Shown: one piece after another, positions 7,088 to 14,347 of the stretch
Numbering within the stretch: position 1 is the stretch's first letter
How the letters are laid out: each line of letters begins with the position of its first letter
Assembly (NCBI GenBank): GCA_964344135.1
Contig: CAYFMF010000010.1
Coordinates: 1-45,937 of the forward strand
From: Thiopontia sp964344135
GTDB lineage: Bacteria > Pseudomonadota > Gammaproteobacteria > GCF-002020875
Direction of reading: 5' to 3'
DNA: 45,937 nucleotides
The notes under the pieces: model-generated
What the model saw: the letters and a program-made list of their open reading frames with translations, nothing else
What the model was told of the DNA's origin: nothing
Database searches by the model: none
Made by a program: the position numbers and the translations under genes

Positions 7088-8966
7088 CTTCCAGCTCCTC
7101 CCAGCGTGCATAGCTGCTGCTCAGTTGTTGTTCAATCTCGTTCAGCCGCTCTGTGGCAGTGGTCACCTCATCCCCGCTCTGTTGATAGAAGGTGGGATCG
7201 GCCAGTTTAGCATGGAGGTCAGCCTGTTCACCCTCCAGTTTCTCAATCTTCTGGGGCAGTCTCTCCAGCTCTCGCTTCTCCTTGTAGCTCAGCTTCCTCT
7301 GCTGGCCGGTGCTCTCCCGGTTTGGGTGCTTGCCCCTCTCTCCCTTTCTGCCCTCTTCCTTGTCACTGGACTCCTGCCTGCGCTGACGCAGCCAGTCATC
7401 ATATCCCCCCACGTACTCCTCGATTCTGGCGTCTCCCTCAAACACCAGGGTGCTGGTGACTACATTGTTGAGAAAGGCGCGGTCATGGCTGACCAGCAGC
7501 AGGGTGCCCTGGTACTCAAGCAGCAGCTCCTCCAGCAGCTCCAGGGTCTCCACATCAAGGTCATTGGTGGGCTCGTCCATCACCAGCAGATTGGAGGGCT
7601 TTGCAAAGAGGCGTGCCAGCAGCAGGCGGTTCCTCTCTCCACCGGAGAGGGTGCTGACCGGGCTGCGGGCCCGCTGCGGGGAGAAGAGAAAATCCTGCAG
7701 GTAGCTGATAACGTGTTTGCTCTTTCCATTGATGGTGACATTGTCACTGCCATCGGCCACATTGTCCTGTACCGATTGGTCCTCTCTGAGCTGGTTTCTC
7801 AGTTGATCAAAGTAGGCGATCTGCAGCCGGGTTCCGTGGGTGACACTCCCTTTGTCCGGAGAGGTCTCACCCAGCAGGATGCGCAGCAGAGTGCTCTTGC
7901 CGACACCGTTGGGGCCGATGATGCCGATGCGGTCGCCACGATCAATCTCCACCGAGAGGTTGTGGATCAGGGGTTGTTCATCGTAGCTGTGGCTGACCTG
8001 TTTGGCCCGGATCACCTTTTTGCCCGAGGCCTCTGCCTGCTGGGTGGTCATCCTTACATTGCCACTGCGATTGCGGCGCTCGCTGCGCTCCTCCCGCATC
8101 TTCTTCAGGGCGCGAACACGCCCCTCGTTGCGGGTGCGACGTGCCTTGATTCCCTGCCGGATCCAGACCTCCTCCTGTGCCAGCTTCTTGTCAAAGAGGG
8201 CGTTCTCCCGCTCCTCATCGATCAGCGCCTTCTCCTTCTGTTTCAGATAGGTGTCGTAGTCACCCGGCCAGTCGGTGAGAATGCCGCGATCCAGCTCAAT
8301 AATGCGGGTTGCCAGACGACGCAGGAACTGCCGGTCATGGGTGATGAAGAGGAGAGTGACCTGGCTGTTGAGGAGGAAGTCCTCCAGCCACTGTATCGAT
8401 TCAATGTCGAGATGGTTGGTCGGCTCATCCAGCAACAGCAGATCCGGATTCTGTACCAGAGCCTGTGCCAGTAGTACGCGACGCTTCATCCCTCCCGAGA
8501 GGCTGGTGAACTCACTATCCGGCTCAAGGCCCATTTTGGAGAGGGTGGTCTCGATCTGCTGCTGGATCGACCAGCCGTGTGCCGCCTCGATCTGGTGTTG
8601 AATGGCAGAGATTTTGTTGAGTGTCTGCTCGCTGCTGTCGCTGGCCAGCTGTTGGCTGAGGTGGTGATAGTCGGCAATCAGTGCCCCAATCTCTCCGACA
8701 CCCTGTGCAACAATATCGTAGATACTTCCTGATGTATCGTATGGAACCTCCTGTTTTAGGCGGGATATTCTTGTGCTCCCAGTCTCGATACGGCCATCCT
8801 CAGGAATCACATCGCCAGAGATAACTTTCAGCAGAGTCGACTTTCCGGTGCCATTGCGACCGACCAGACAGAGCCGTTCCCCGCGCTCGATGGTCAGGTT
8901 TGCATGGTCCAGCAGTGGAAGGTCGCCATAGGCGAGCTGGATCTCCTGAAGCTGAAGCAGGGGCAT
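7080..8966 (-). CDS. uup: ABC-F family ATPase Uup
   Basis: A 628-residue ABC-F protein with two ATPase domains. Walker A motifs are near residues 35-43 (GRNGTGKST) and 350 (GPNGVGKST), and Walker B motifs LLLLDEPTNHLDI and LLVMDEPTNDLDV are both present with signatures SLSGGMKRR and TLSGGERNR. The C-terminal 85 residues are a basic coiled coil, the DNA-binding feature of Uup, which separates it from YheS. Uup is linked to transposon precise excision and to ribosome or replication-associated functions. The start codon at 8964-8966 abuts an inverted-repeat element whose end supplies the AGAGG ribosome binding site seven bases upstream. Confidence 0.93.
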   Translation of the reverse strand: MPLLQLQEIQLAYGDLPLLDHANLTIERGERLCLVGRNGTGKSTLLKVISGDVIPEDGRIETGSTRISRLKQEVPYDTSGSIYDIVAQGVGEIGALIADYHHLSQQLASDSSEQTLNKISAIQHQIEAAHGWSIQQQIETTLSKMGLEPDSEFTSLSGGMKRRVLLAQALVQNPDLLLLDEPTNHLDIESIQWLEDFLLNSQVTLLFITHDRQFLRRLATRIIELDRGILTDWPGDYDTYLKQKEKALIDEERENALFDKKLAQEEVWIRQGIKARRTRNEGRVRALKKMREERSERRNRSGNVRMTTQQAEASGKKVIRAKQVSHSYDEQPLIHNLSVEIDRGDRIGIIGPNGVGKSTLLRILLGETSPDKGSVTHGTRLQIAYFDQLRNQLREDQSVQDNVADGSDNVTINGKSKHVISYLQDFLFSPQRARSPVSTLSGGERNRLLLARLFAKPSNLLVMDEPTNDLDVETLELLEELLLEYQGTLLLVSHDRAFLNNVVTSTLVFEGDARIEEYVGGYDDWLRQRRQESSDKEEGRKGERGKHPNRESTGQQRKLSYKEKRELERLPQKIEKLEGEQADLHAKLADPTFYQQSGDEVTTATERLNEIEQQLSSSYARWEELEDG

Positions 8967-9131
8967 TAAGGAACCTCTGAATAAGTCTGTGTAATTTGAA
9001 TTGCACCCATAGCGTTCAAGATCAAGGCGGAGATCGCAGCCAATAGCCGGCTATTAGCAAGATTTTCAACGAAGATATTGGACGCTATGGGTGCTAGGCA
9101 TTTACTCATGACTTGTTTAGGGGTTCCTTAA
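8966..9131. mobile_element. MITE-like inverted-repeat element between uup and lon
   Basis: The ends are a perfect 10-bp inverted repeat, TTAAGGAACC (8966-8975) and GGTTCCTTAA (9122-9131), and the similarity extends further inward (CTCTGAATAAGT against ACTTGTTTAGG on the opposite arm). A second pair of arms, GCACCCATAGCGTTCAA (9003-9019) and its near-complement (9079-9095), and a central palindrome AATAGCCGGCTATT (9042-9055) complete a long foldable structure. It has no open frame, so it is non-autonomous. The TA or TTAA at each end may be target duplication. One end forms the lon stop codon, the other the uup ribosome binding site. Confidence 0.75.
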
Positions 9132-11539
9132 CCGAACACGATTTCGGCAACCTCATCGAAGTGGCCTACAAAGTGTGGGGTGATCCCCTCACGAATATAG
9201 TCAGGCAGCTCCTCGAAATCCTTGCGGTTCTCTGCCGGAAAGATCAGCTCCCTGATCTTCTGGCGTCGAGCCGCGATGGTCTTCTCCCGCACTCCGCCGA
9301 TTGGCAGTACCCGACCGGTCAGGGTCAGCTCTCCGGTCATCGCCAGCGGGCGGTTGACCCTGCGGTTCCTCGCCAGTGAGAGGAGGGCGATCCCCATGGT
9401 GATGCCTGCACTGGGGCCATCCTTCGGGGTGGCACCAGCAGGAACATGGAGGTGGAGATGGGTCTTCTCGAAGAAGTCCGGTTTGGCTCCGTACTGCTCC
9501 AGATGGGAGGTGATGTAGCTGTAGGCGATCGCTGCCGACTCCTGCATCACATCGCCCAGCTGTCCGGTCAGCTTGAATCCACGACTATCGGTATGGACCC
9601 GGGTTGCCTCGATGGTGAGAGTCTCTCCCCCCATGGTGGTCCAGGCGAGGCCTGTTACCACACCGACACCCCGGTAGGGCTTCTCACTCTGGAAGATTGG
9701 CTGGTCCAGATACTCGACGATATCCTTGACGTTGACCCTGAAGGGGCCCTTCCTGCCTTTGACGATCTTTACCGCAATCTTGCGGATGATGCGTCCCAGC
9801 TGCTTCTCCAGGTTGCGCACACCGGACTCCCGGGCGTAACCATCGATTACGGTACGCAGTGCCGCATCGCTGATTCTGATCTGGCTCGGCTTGAGGCCGC
9901 TGCGTTTCATCTGTCGTGGCCAGAGGTGGTGTTTGGCAATCTGTACCTTCTCCTCGGTGATATAGCCGGAGAGGCGAATGGTCTCCATTCGATCCAGCAG
10001 GGGGCTCGGGATGGTGTCCAGCTGGTTGGCGGTGCAGATAAAGAGTACCTTGGAGAGATCAAAACGGGCATCGAGATAGTGGTCGAGGAACTCCACATTC
10101 TGCTCCGGATCGAGCACCTCCAGCAATGCAGAGGCGGGATCTCCATGGTAGGAGGCACCGATCTTGTCGATCTCGTCCAGCATGATGATCGGATTCTGGG
10201 TCTCTGCCTCGCGAATTGCCTGGATAAACTTTCCTGGCATCGCCCCGATGTAGGTTCGACGGTGACCCTTGATCTCTGCCTCGTCACGCATGCCACCCAC
10301 CGAGAGGCGGTAGAATTTGCGCCCCAGCGCATCGGCGACCGATTTTCCAATCGAGGTCTTGCCAACGCCGGGAGGGCCGACCAGCAGCAGGATGGATCCG
10401 CTCACCTCGCCGCGCAGCTTGCCGACGGCGAGGAACTCGATAATGCGCTCCTTCACATCCTCCAGACTGTCATGATCCCGGTCCAGGATCTTGCGCGCAC
10501 GGCGCAGATCGAGCTTGTCTCTGGAGTGGATGCCCCAGGGCAGGGAGGTAATCTGGTCGAGATAGTTGCGGGTGACGGCATACTCGGGAGAGCCGGTCTC
10601 CAGCATCCCCAGCTTCTCCATCTCCTCGTCAATCTTCTTCATCGCCGCCTCGGGGATGGTCAGCTTCTCCATCCGCTCTGCAAAGCGATCCAGGTCTGCG
10701 GTCCGGTCATCCTTGGCGATCCCCAGCTCCTGCTGAATCGCCTTGAGCTGCTCCTTGAGGAAGAACTTGCGCTGCTGCTCATCCATCTTCTCCTCAACAT
10801 TATTGCGGATCTTGCTCTGCAGCTTGGCTACATCCAGATCCTTCTTCAGCAGCACCAGCACCTGTTGCATGCGGCGCCGAATATTGAGTGTCTCCAGGAT
10901 TTTCTGTAGCTCATCGGCACCGGCGGTTGTCAGGCTGGCGGCAAAGTCTGTCAACGCAGAGGGTTCGTTGGGGCTGAAACGGTCGAGGAAGAAGCGCAGC
11001 TCCTCGCCATAGAGCGGATTGAGCGGAATCAGCTCTCGTAGTGTGTTGATGATGGCCATCGCGAAGGCCTTGGACTCATCCTTGTTTCTCGGCGAGCCCT
11101 GTTTCGGATACTCCACCTCGACCCGGTAGGGTGGGGTCTCGGAGAGCCAGCGCACAATGCGGGCACGCTGAACCCCCTCGGCAATGAACTGGATCTTCCC
11201 CTCCTGCTTCATCGGGTGGTGCATGCGGGCGACGGTACCGATCTCGAAATAGTCATCCGGTGTGGCGAAGTCGGTCTCGTGCGGGTGGGTCATGAAGAGC
11301 CCGACCATATGCTGGCTGGTATCACCAATCTTCTGCACCGTCTCCATCCAGGGCTGTCCATTCATCAGCAGCGGCTGGGTCTGTGCGGGGAAGAAGGGGC
11401 GCTCGGAGAGGGGGAGCAGGTAGATCTGCTTGGGCAGATTGTCAGAGGGGAGTGCCAGGTCTGAGGAGGGGGAGAGCTCGATCTCCACCTCAATCTCGCC
11501 ATCAATGACATCCATCTCTTCGCCAAATTCTTTGCTCAT
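9128..11539 (-). CDS. lon: ATP-dependent protease Lon
   Basis: An 803-residue Lon protease with an N-terminal substrate-binding domain (from about residue 35, QIYLLPLSERPFFP), an AAA+ domain with Walker A GPPGVGKTS near residue 389 and Walker B IIMLDEIDK near 450, and a C-terminal serine peptidase domain with catalytic Ser in PKDGPSAG near 710 and Lys in GGVREKT near 752. The first 30 residues are unusually acidic (EFGEEMDVIDGEIEVEIE). The long N-terminal insertion around TSQHMVGLFMTHPHETDF differs from E. coli Lon, so this may be the second Lon type found in some proteobacteria. Start chosen at ATG 11537-11539 (MSKEFGEE). The frame stays open upstream to about 11836 but that part is not Lon-like. 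The TAA stop lies in the end of the repeat element. Confidence 0.94.
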   Translation of the reverse strand: MSKEFGEEMDVIDGEIEVEIELSPSSDLALPSDNLPKQIYLLPLSERPFFPAQTQPLLMNGQPWMETVQKIGDTSQHMVGLFMTHPHETDFATPDDYFEIGTVARMHHPMKQEGKIQFIAEGVQRARIVRWLSETPPYRVEVEYPKQGSPRNKDESKAFAMAIINTLRELIPLNPLYGEELRFFLDRFSPNEPSALTDFAASLTTAGADELQKILETLNIRRRMQQVLVLLKKDLDVAKLQSKIRNNVEEKMDEQQRKFFLKEQLKAIQQELGIAKDDRTADLDRFAERMEKLTIPEAAMKKIDEEMEKLGMLETGSPEYAVTRNYLDQITSLPWGIHSRDKLDLRRARKILDRDHDSLEDVKERIIEFLAVGKLRGEVSGSILLLVGPPGVGKTSIGKSVADALGRKFYRLSVGGMRDEAEIKGHRRTYIGAMPGKFIQAIREAETQNPIIMLDEIDKIGASYHGDPASALLEVLDPEQNVEFLDHYLDARFDLSKVLFICTANQLDTIPSPLLDRMETIRLSGYITEEKVQIAKHHLWPRQMKRSGLKPSQIRISDAALRTVIDGYARESGVRNLEKQLGRIIRKIAVKIVKGRKGPFRVNVKDIVEYLDQPIFQSEKPYRGVGVVTGLAWTTMGGETLTIEATRVHTDSRGFKLTGQLGDVMQESAAIAYSYITSHLEQYGAKPDFFEKTHLHLHVPAGATPKDGPSAGITMGIALLSLARNRRVNRPLAMTGELTLTGRVLPIGGVREKTIAARRQKIRELIFPAENRKDFEELPDYIREGITPHFVGHFDEVAEIVFG

Positions 11540-11615
11540 AACGTTGTATTGTTTTTCTGTTTTCCAGATTGGGGGGTGTGGAGGGACATTTTCCCTGAGT
11601 CGGATCTGTTTAGGA

Positions 11616-11644
11616 AGTTGGGGGCGAACTTTATTTTTTTCAAG
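11616..11644 (-). promoter_or_regulatory. sigma-32 (heat-shock) type promoter for lon
   Basis: On the minus strand CTTGAAA (11638-11644), 14 bases, then CCCCAACT (11616-11623). This is close to the RpoH consensus CTTGAAA-N14-CCCCATNT and would give a leader of about 70 bases before the lon ATG, consistent with the known heat-shock control of lon. Confidence 0.65.
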
Positions 11645-11661
11645 GTGGCCGCAGCGGTTTT

Positions 11662-11672
11662 TGGTATAGAAT
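11662..11672 (+). promoter_or_regulatory. extended -10 promoter candidate for mog
   Basis: TGGTATAGAAT has the TGN extension and a TATAGA -10 element about 30 bases before the mog ATG. No convincing -35 box is visible. Confidence 0.35.
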
Positions 11673-11700
11673 CGGAAAAAAATTGCATGGAGCAGAAGTG

Positions 11701-12237
11701 ATGAGTGAGAAGGCAAGGATTGGAATTGTGACGGTATCGGATCGTGCCAGCCGGGGAGAGTATGAGGATCTTGGCGGCCCTGCGTTGCAGGGGTGGTTTG
11801 AGAAGGCACTCTCCTCTCCATGGGAACCGGTTGCACGGGTCATCCCCGATGAGCAGCCGGTCATCGAAGAGACCCTGAGTGCACTGGCAGATGGTGAAGG
11901 GTGCTGCCTGATTGTGACCACCGGCGGGACCGGACCGGCCCCACGGGATGTCACCCCGGAGGCGACCGAGGCGGTCTGTGAGCGGATGATGCCCGGCTTT
12001 GGAGAGCTGATGCGCCAGATCTCACTCAAGTATGTGCCAACGGCAATCCTCTCCCGCCAGACCGCGGGAATCCGTGGCAGGAGCCTGATCGTCAACCTCC
12101 CCGGCAAGCCCTCGGCCATTGCCGAGACCCTGGATGAGCTCTTTCCGGCCATCCCCTACTGCGTCGACCTGATTGAGGGGGCTCGGCTGGAGGCGCACCC
12201 CGAGGTGGTCAAGGTGTTCCGACCCAAGGGCAAGTGA
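11701..12237 (+). CDS. mog: molybdopterin adenylyltransferase Mog
   Basis: A 178-residue MoaB/Mog-fold protein that adenylates molybdopterin before molybdenum insertion. The phosphate-binding signature TTGGTGPAPRDVTPEAT lies near residue 80, with the early segment VSDRASRGEYEDLGGPAL and the later SRQTAGIRG and VNLPGKPSA motifs that fit Mog. Start at ATG 11701 with GGAG eight bases upstream; an in-frame ATG at 11683 has no binding site. The next gene starts six bases after its stop. No molybdoenzyme gene is in the window. Confidence 0.92.
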   Translation: MSEKARIGIVTVSDRASRGEYEDLGGPALQGWFEKALSSPWEPVARVIPDEQPVIEETLSALADGEGCCLIVTTGGTGPAPRDVTPEATEAVCERMMPGFGELMRQISLKYVPTAILSRQTAGIRGRSLIVNLPGKPSAIAETLDELFPAIPYCVDLIEGARLEAHPEVVKVFRPKGK

Positions 12238-12243
12238 CAGAGT

Positions 12244-12708
12244 TTGAAAGAGTCATTTCTCGAGGAGATCAGAATCGTAACCAGAACCCGTGAGGTGTTG
12301 CGGGTGACGGCAGAGAAGGTGCGAGATCCGGAGATCGTCGTTCAGGTCTTTCGTGAGGTCAGTGTCAAGACCTGGATGGAGGTACAGCAGACTGGTGACA
12401 TGCTCACCACCCTGCGCAAGCTATCGCTGGGGCAGGAGACCACAGAGGATGAGCGCCAGCTGGCGATTGAGCAGGCCAAGGATCTGGCCAGGACCATCCC
12501 GGCCTTTGGCATCTTCATGTTGCCGGGGGGAGCACTTCTGCTGCCACTGCTGGCAAGGATCGTCCCCTGGAGGATGCTCCCCTCCTCATTTGATCCGGAG
12601 TTGCAGGCACAGAGGGAGGAGATGGCAGCAGAGGAGGGGCAGAGTGGGGAGGGTGATATCTTGGTGGATGGAAAGAATCCGCCTCCCCTGGACTCAGCGG
12701 ATAAATAG
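12244..12708 (+). CDS. LETM1-like domain protein
   Basis: A 154-residue protein whose core, about residues 75-118 (QAKDLARTIPAFGIFMLPGG...LLPLLARIVPWRMLPSSF), matches the LETM1-like membrane segment and the following PW/LPSSF block; LETM1 in mitochondria is tied to cation/proton exchange and ribosome binding, while the bacterial proteins are uncharacterised. It has one or two hydrophobic segments flanked by charged helices and an acidic, low-complexity tail. The apparent start is TTG at 12244, just after the mog stop; no ATG is available before the conserved part. It probably shares the mog message. Confidence 0.7.
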   Translation: MKESFLEEIRIVTRTREVLRVTAEKVRDPEIVVQVFREVSVKTWMEVQQTGDMLTTLRKLSLGQETTEDERQLAIEQAKDLARTIPAFGIFMLPGGALLLPLLARIVPWRMLPSSFDPELQAQREEMAAEEGQSGEGDILVDGKNPPPLDSADK

Positions 12709-12794
12709 GCAGGAGCTGCCAAGAGTGTTGAGGCGATTAGTGGGTATTGAACTCTCTGGAGCCAACCACTGGCTGACAATTTGATCGTGGCGGG

Positions 12795-12822
12795 TTTATT
12801 AATCAATCTGAGGTGCTAGAAT
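12795..12822 (+). promoter_or_regulatory. promoter candidate for the thioredoxin gene
   Basis: TTTATT (12795-12800), 16 bases, TAGAAT (12817-12822) with a TG one base before the -10 (extended -10). It lies in the 175-base gap before the thioredoxin gene. Confidence 0.4.
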
Positions 12823-12833
12823 AAGAGGGAGAT

Positions 12834-12854
12834 GATATTGCAGTTGGCAATATC
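12834..12854 (+). promoter_or_regulatory. perfect hairpin in the thioredoxin gene leader
   Basis: GATATTGC (12834-12841), loop AGTTG, GCAATATC (12847-12854): eight perfect pairs, no T-run, 29 bases before the start codon. It could be an operator or a leader RNA structure. Confidence 0.45.
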
Positions 12855-12883
12855 CAACCCTGAATCAAGCAAGGAATGCCATC

Positions 12884-13252
12884 ATGAGCACAGTAGAGCT
12901 GGACCACTCCAATTTTGAAGAGACCGTAAACGGCAACGACATTGTGGTCGTCGATTTCTGGGCCCCATGGTGCGGCCCCTGCAAGAGTTTTGGGCCAATC
13001 TACGAGAAGGTCTCCGAGGAGATCGAGGATGTGGTCTTTGCCAAGGTCAATACCGAGGATCAGCAGGAGCTTGCTACCCACTTCCAGATTCGTTCCATCC
13101 CCACCCTGATGATCTTCCGCGAGCAGATTGTCATCTTCTCCCAGCCCGGAATGGTGCCCGCTGACGGACTCAAGGATCTGGTTGCCAAGGCCAGGGAGCT
13201 GGATATGGAGGATGTTCGCAAACAGATTGCAGAGCAGGAGTCCAAGGGCTGA
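12884..13252 (+). CDS. thioredoxin
   Basis: A 122-residue thioredoxin with the redox site WCGPC near residue 28 (WAPWCGPCKSFGP) and the cis-Pro loop in RSIPTLMIF near residue 71. The core is about 105 residues; a C-terminal helix (RELDMEDVRKQIAEQES) extends past the usual end. It lacks the zinc-binding N-terminus of TrxC. A disulfide reductase role in the cytoplasm is expected, but the partner is unknown. The start ATG has AAGGA eight bases upstream. prmB follows after 44 bases. Confidence 0.9.
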   Translation: MSTVELDHSNFEETVNGNDIVVVDFWAPWCGPCKSFGPIYEKVSEEIEDVVFAKVNTEDQQELATHFQIRSIPTLMIFREQIVIFSQPGMVPADGLKDLVAKARELDMEDVRKQIAEQESKG

Positions 13253-13296
13253 GCCAGCGGATGCTCTCTTGATTGGTCCGGGGCTCTCCGGAAGTT

Positions 13297-14244
13297 GTGA
13301 ATACCCAGTTTGTTGAAGAGACACTGACAACCCCCAGGGATTTTATCCGTTGGGGTGTTTCACTGATGGCGCAGGCAGAGGAGCGTGGTGCGCTCTATTT
13401 CGGCCATGGTACCGATAACGCAGTTGATGAGTCTCTCCGTCTGGTCCTGCAGGGGCTCCATCTGCCGCCAGAGTGCCCCGACGCTCTGCTTGATGGGCGC
13501 CTGCTGCCGGCAGAACGCCACCATCTGACCACCCTCTTTGTGAGAAGGGTAGAGGAGCGAGTCCCGCTCCCTTACCTGACCCAGCAGGCGCTGTTTGCAG
13601 GCCTTGATTTTTATCTGGACCAGCGGGTTCTGGTGCCGCGCTCACCCATTGCAGAGCTGATCGAGGCCCACTTCAGTCCCTGGGTTGACCCCCTAAATAT
13701 AAATAAAATACTTGAGATAGGTACTGGAAGTGGTTGTATAGCAATAGCCTCAAGTTATGTGTTCCCGGATGCAGAGGTGGATGCAGTTGATCTCTCCAGG
13801 GATGCACTGGAGGTTGCAGAGATCAATATCGAGCGACACGGGGTGGAGGAGCGGGTCTATCCCATCCGCTCCGACCTCTTCTCTGCATTGGAGGAGAGAC
13901 GCTATGATCTGATTGTGACCAACCCCCCCTATGTGGATCACCAGGACCTGGCATCGATGCCGGCGGAGTTCCACGCCGAGCCGCGGATGGGGCTGGAGGC
14001 CGGGGAGGATGGGCTTGATCTGGTGGTGCAGATATTGCTGGATTCACCGCTCCATCTGGAAGAGAATGGGGTGCTGATTTGTGAGGTGGGCAACAGTGCA
14101 GAGGCACTGGAGCAGATCTTCCCTGAGATCCCCTGGATCTGGATCGAATTTGAGCGTGGTGGTCATGGTGTCTTTACCATCGATCGCAACATGCTGCAGG
14201 TGTACCATCCGCAATTTCGCCAGGAGTGGGAGCGGCGAAAGTGA
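13297..14244 (+). CDS. prmB: ribosomal protein uL3 glutamine methyltransferase PrmB
   Basis: A 315-residue HemK-type methyltransferase that methylates a glutamine of ribosomal protein L3. The SAM-binding motif I is EIGTGSGCIAIA near residue 142 and the glutamine-binding NPPYV is near residue 208. YFGHGTDN and LVPRSPIAELIE are PrmB hallmarks that separate it from PrmC. I start at GTG 13297 because VNTQFVEETL lines up with the usual PrmB N-terminus; a TTG at 13273 is in frame. A stretch of about 66 bases over motif I (13693-13758) is AT-rich with five ATA codons, unlike its surroundings. Confidence 0.92.
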   Translation: MNTQFVEETLTTPRDFIRWGVSLMAQAEERGALYFGHGTDNAVDESLRLVLQGLHLPPECPDALLDGRLLPAERHHLTTLFVRRVEERVPLPYLTQQALFAGLDFYLDQRVLVPRSPIAELIEAHFSPWVDPLNINKILEIGTGSGCIAIASSYVFPDAEVDAVDLSRDALEVAEINIERHGVEERVYPIRSDLFSALEERRYDLIVTNPPYVDHQDLASMPAEFHAEPRMGLEAGEDGLDLVVQILLDSPLHLEENGVLICEVGNSAEALEQIFPEIPWIWIEFERGGHGVFTIDRNMLQVYHPQFRQEWERRK

Positions 14245-14283
14245 GAATAGGCAGCATAATAGAGATATACAGCACAATGAGTG

Positions 14284-14300
14284 GCATGGTACAACCATGC
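14284..14300. promoter_or_regulatory. GCATGGT-ACA-ACCATGC inverted repeat before hemN
   Basis: A perfect 7-bp inverted repeat with a 3-base centre, 48 bases before the hemN ATG, in the 103-base gap after prmB. It has no T-run and may be an operator or leader hairpin. Confidence 0.35.
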
Positions 14301-14347
14301 TCACCGAGACGAGATTGAGCAAGAGCCGGAATCAGGAGGAGTTGGGC

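Noticed and set aside
6906..8474. 522-codon open frame on the plus strand opposite slyX and uup
   Set aside because: It is antisense to uup and slyX, Leu/Gln/Val-rich with no domain pattern, and arises from the codon bias of the real genes.
8966..9131. complete insertion sequence between lon and uup
   Set aside because: There is no room for a transposase and no open frame; only a non-autonomous repeat is supported.
9446..10909. 487-codon open frame opposite lon
   Set aside because: Antisense shadow of the Lon AAA+ domain; no motif or ribosome binding site.
11540..11836. N-terminal extension of Lon by about 99 residues
   Set aside because: The extra residues overlap mog on the other strand and the heat-shock promoter and do not look like Lon; ATG 11539 gives the usual length.
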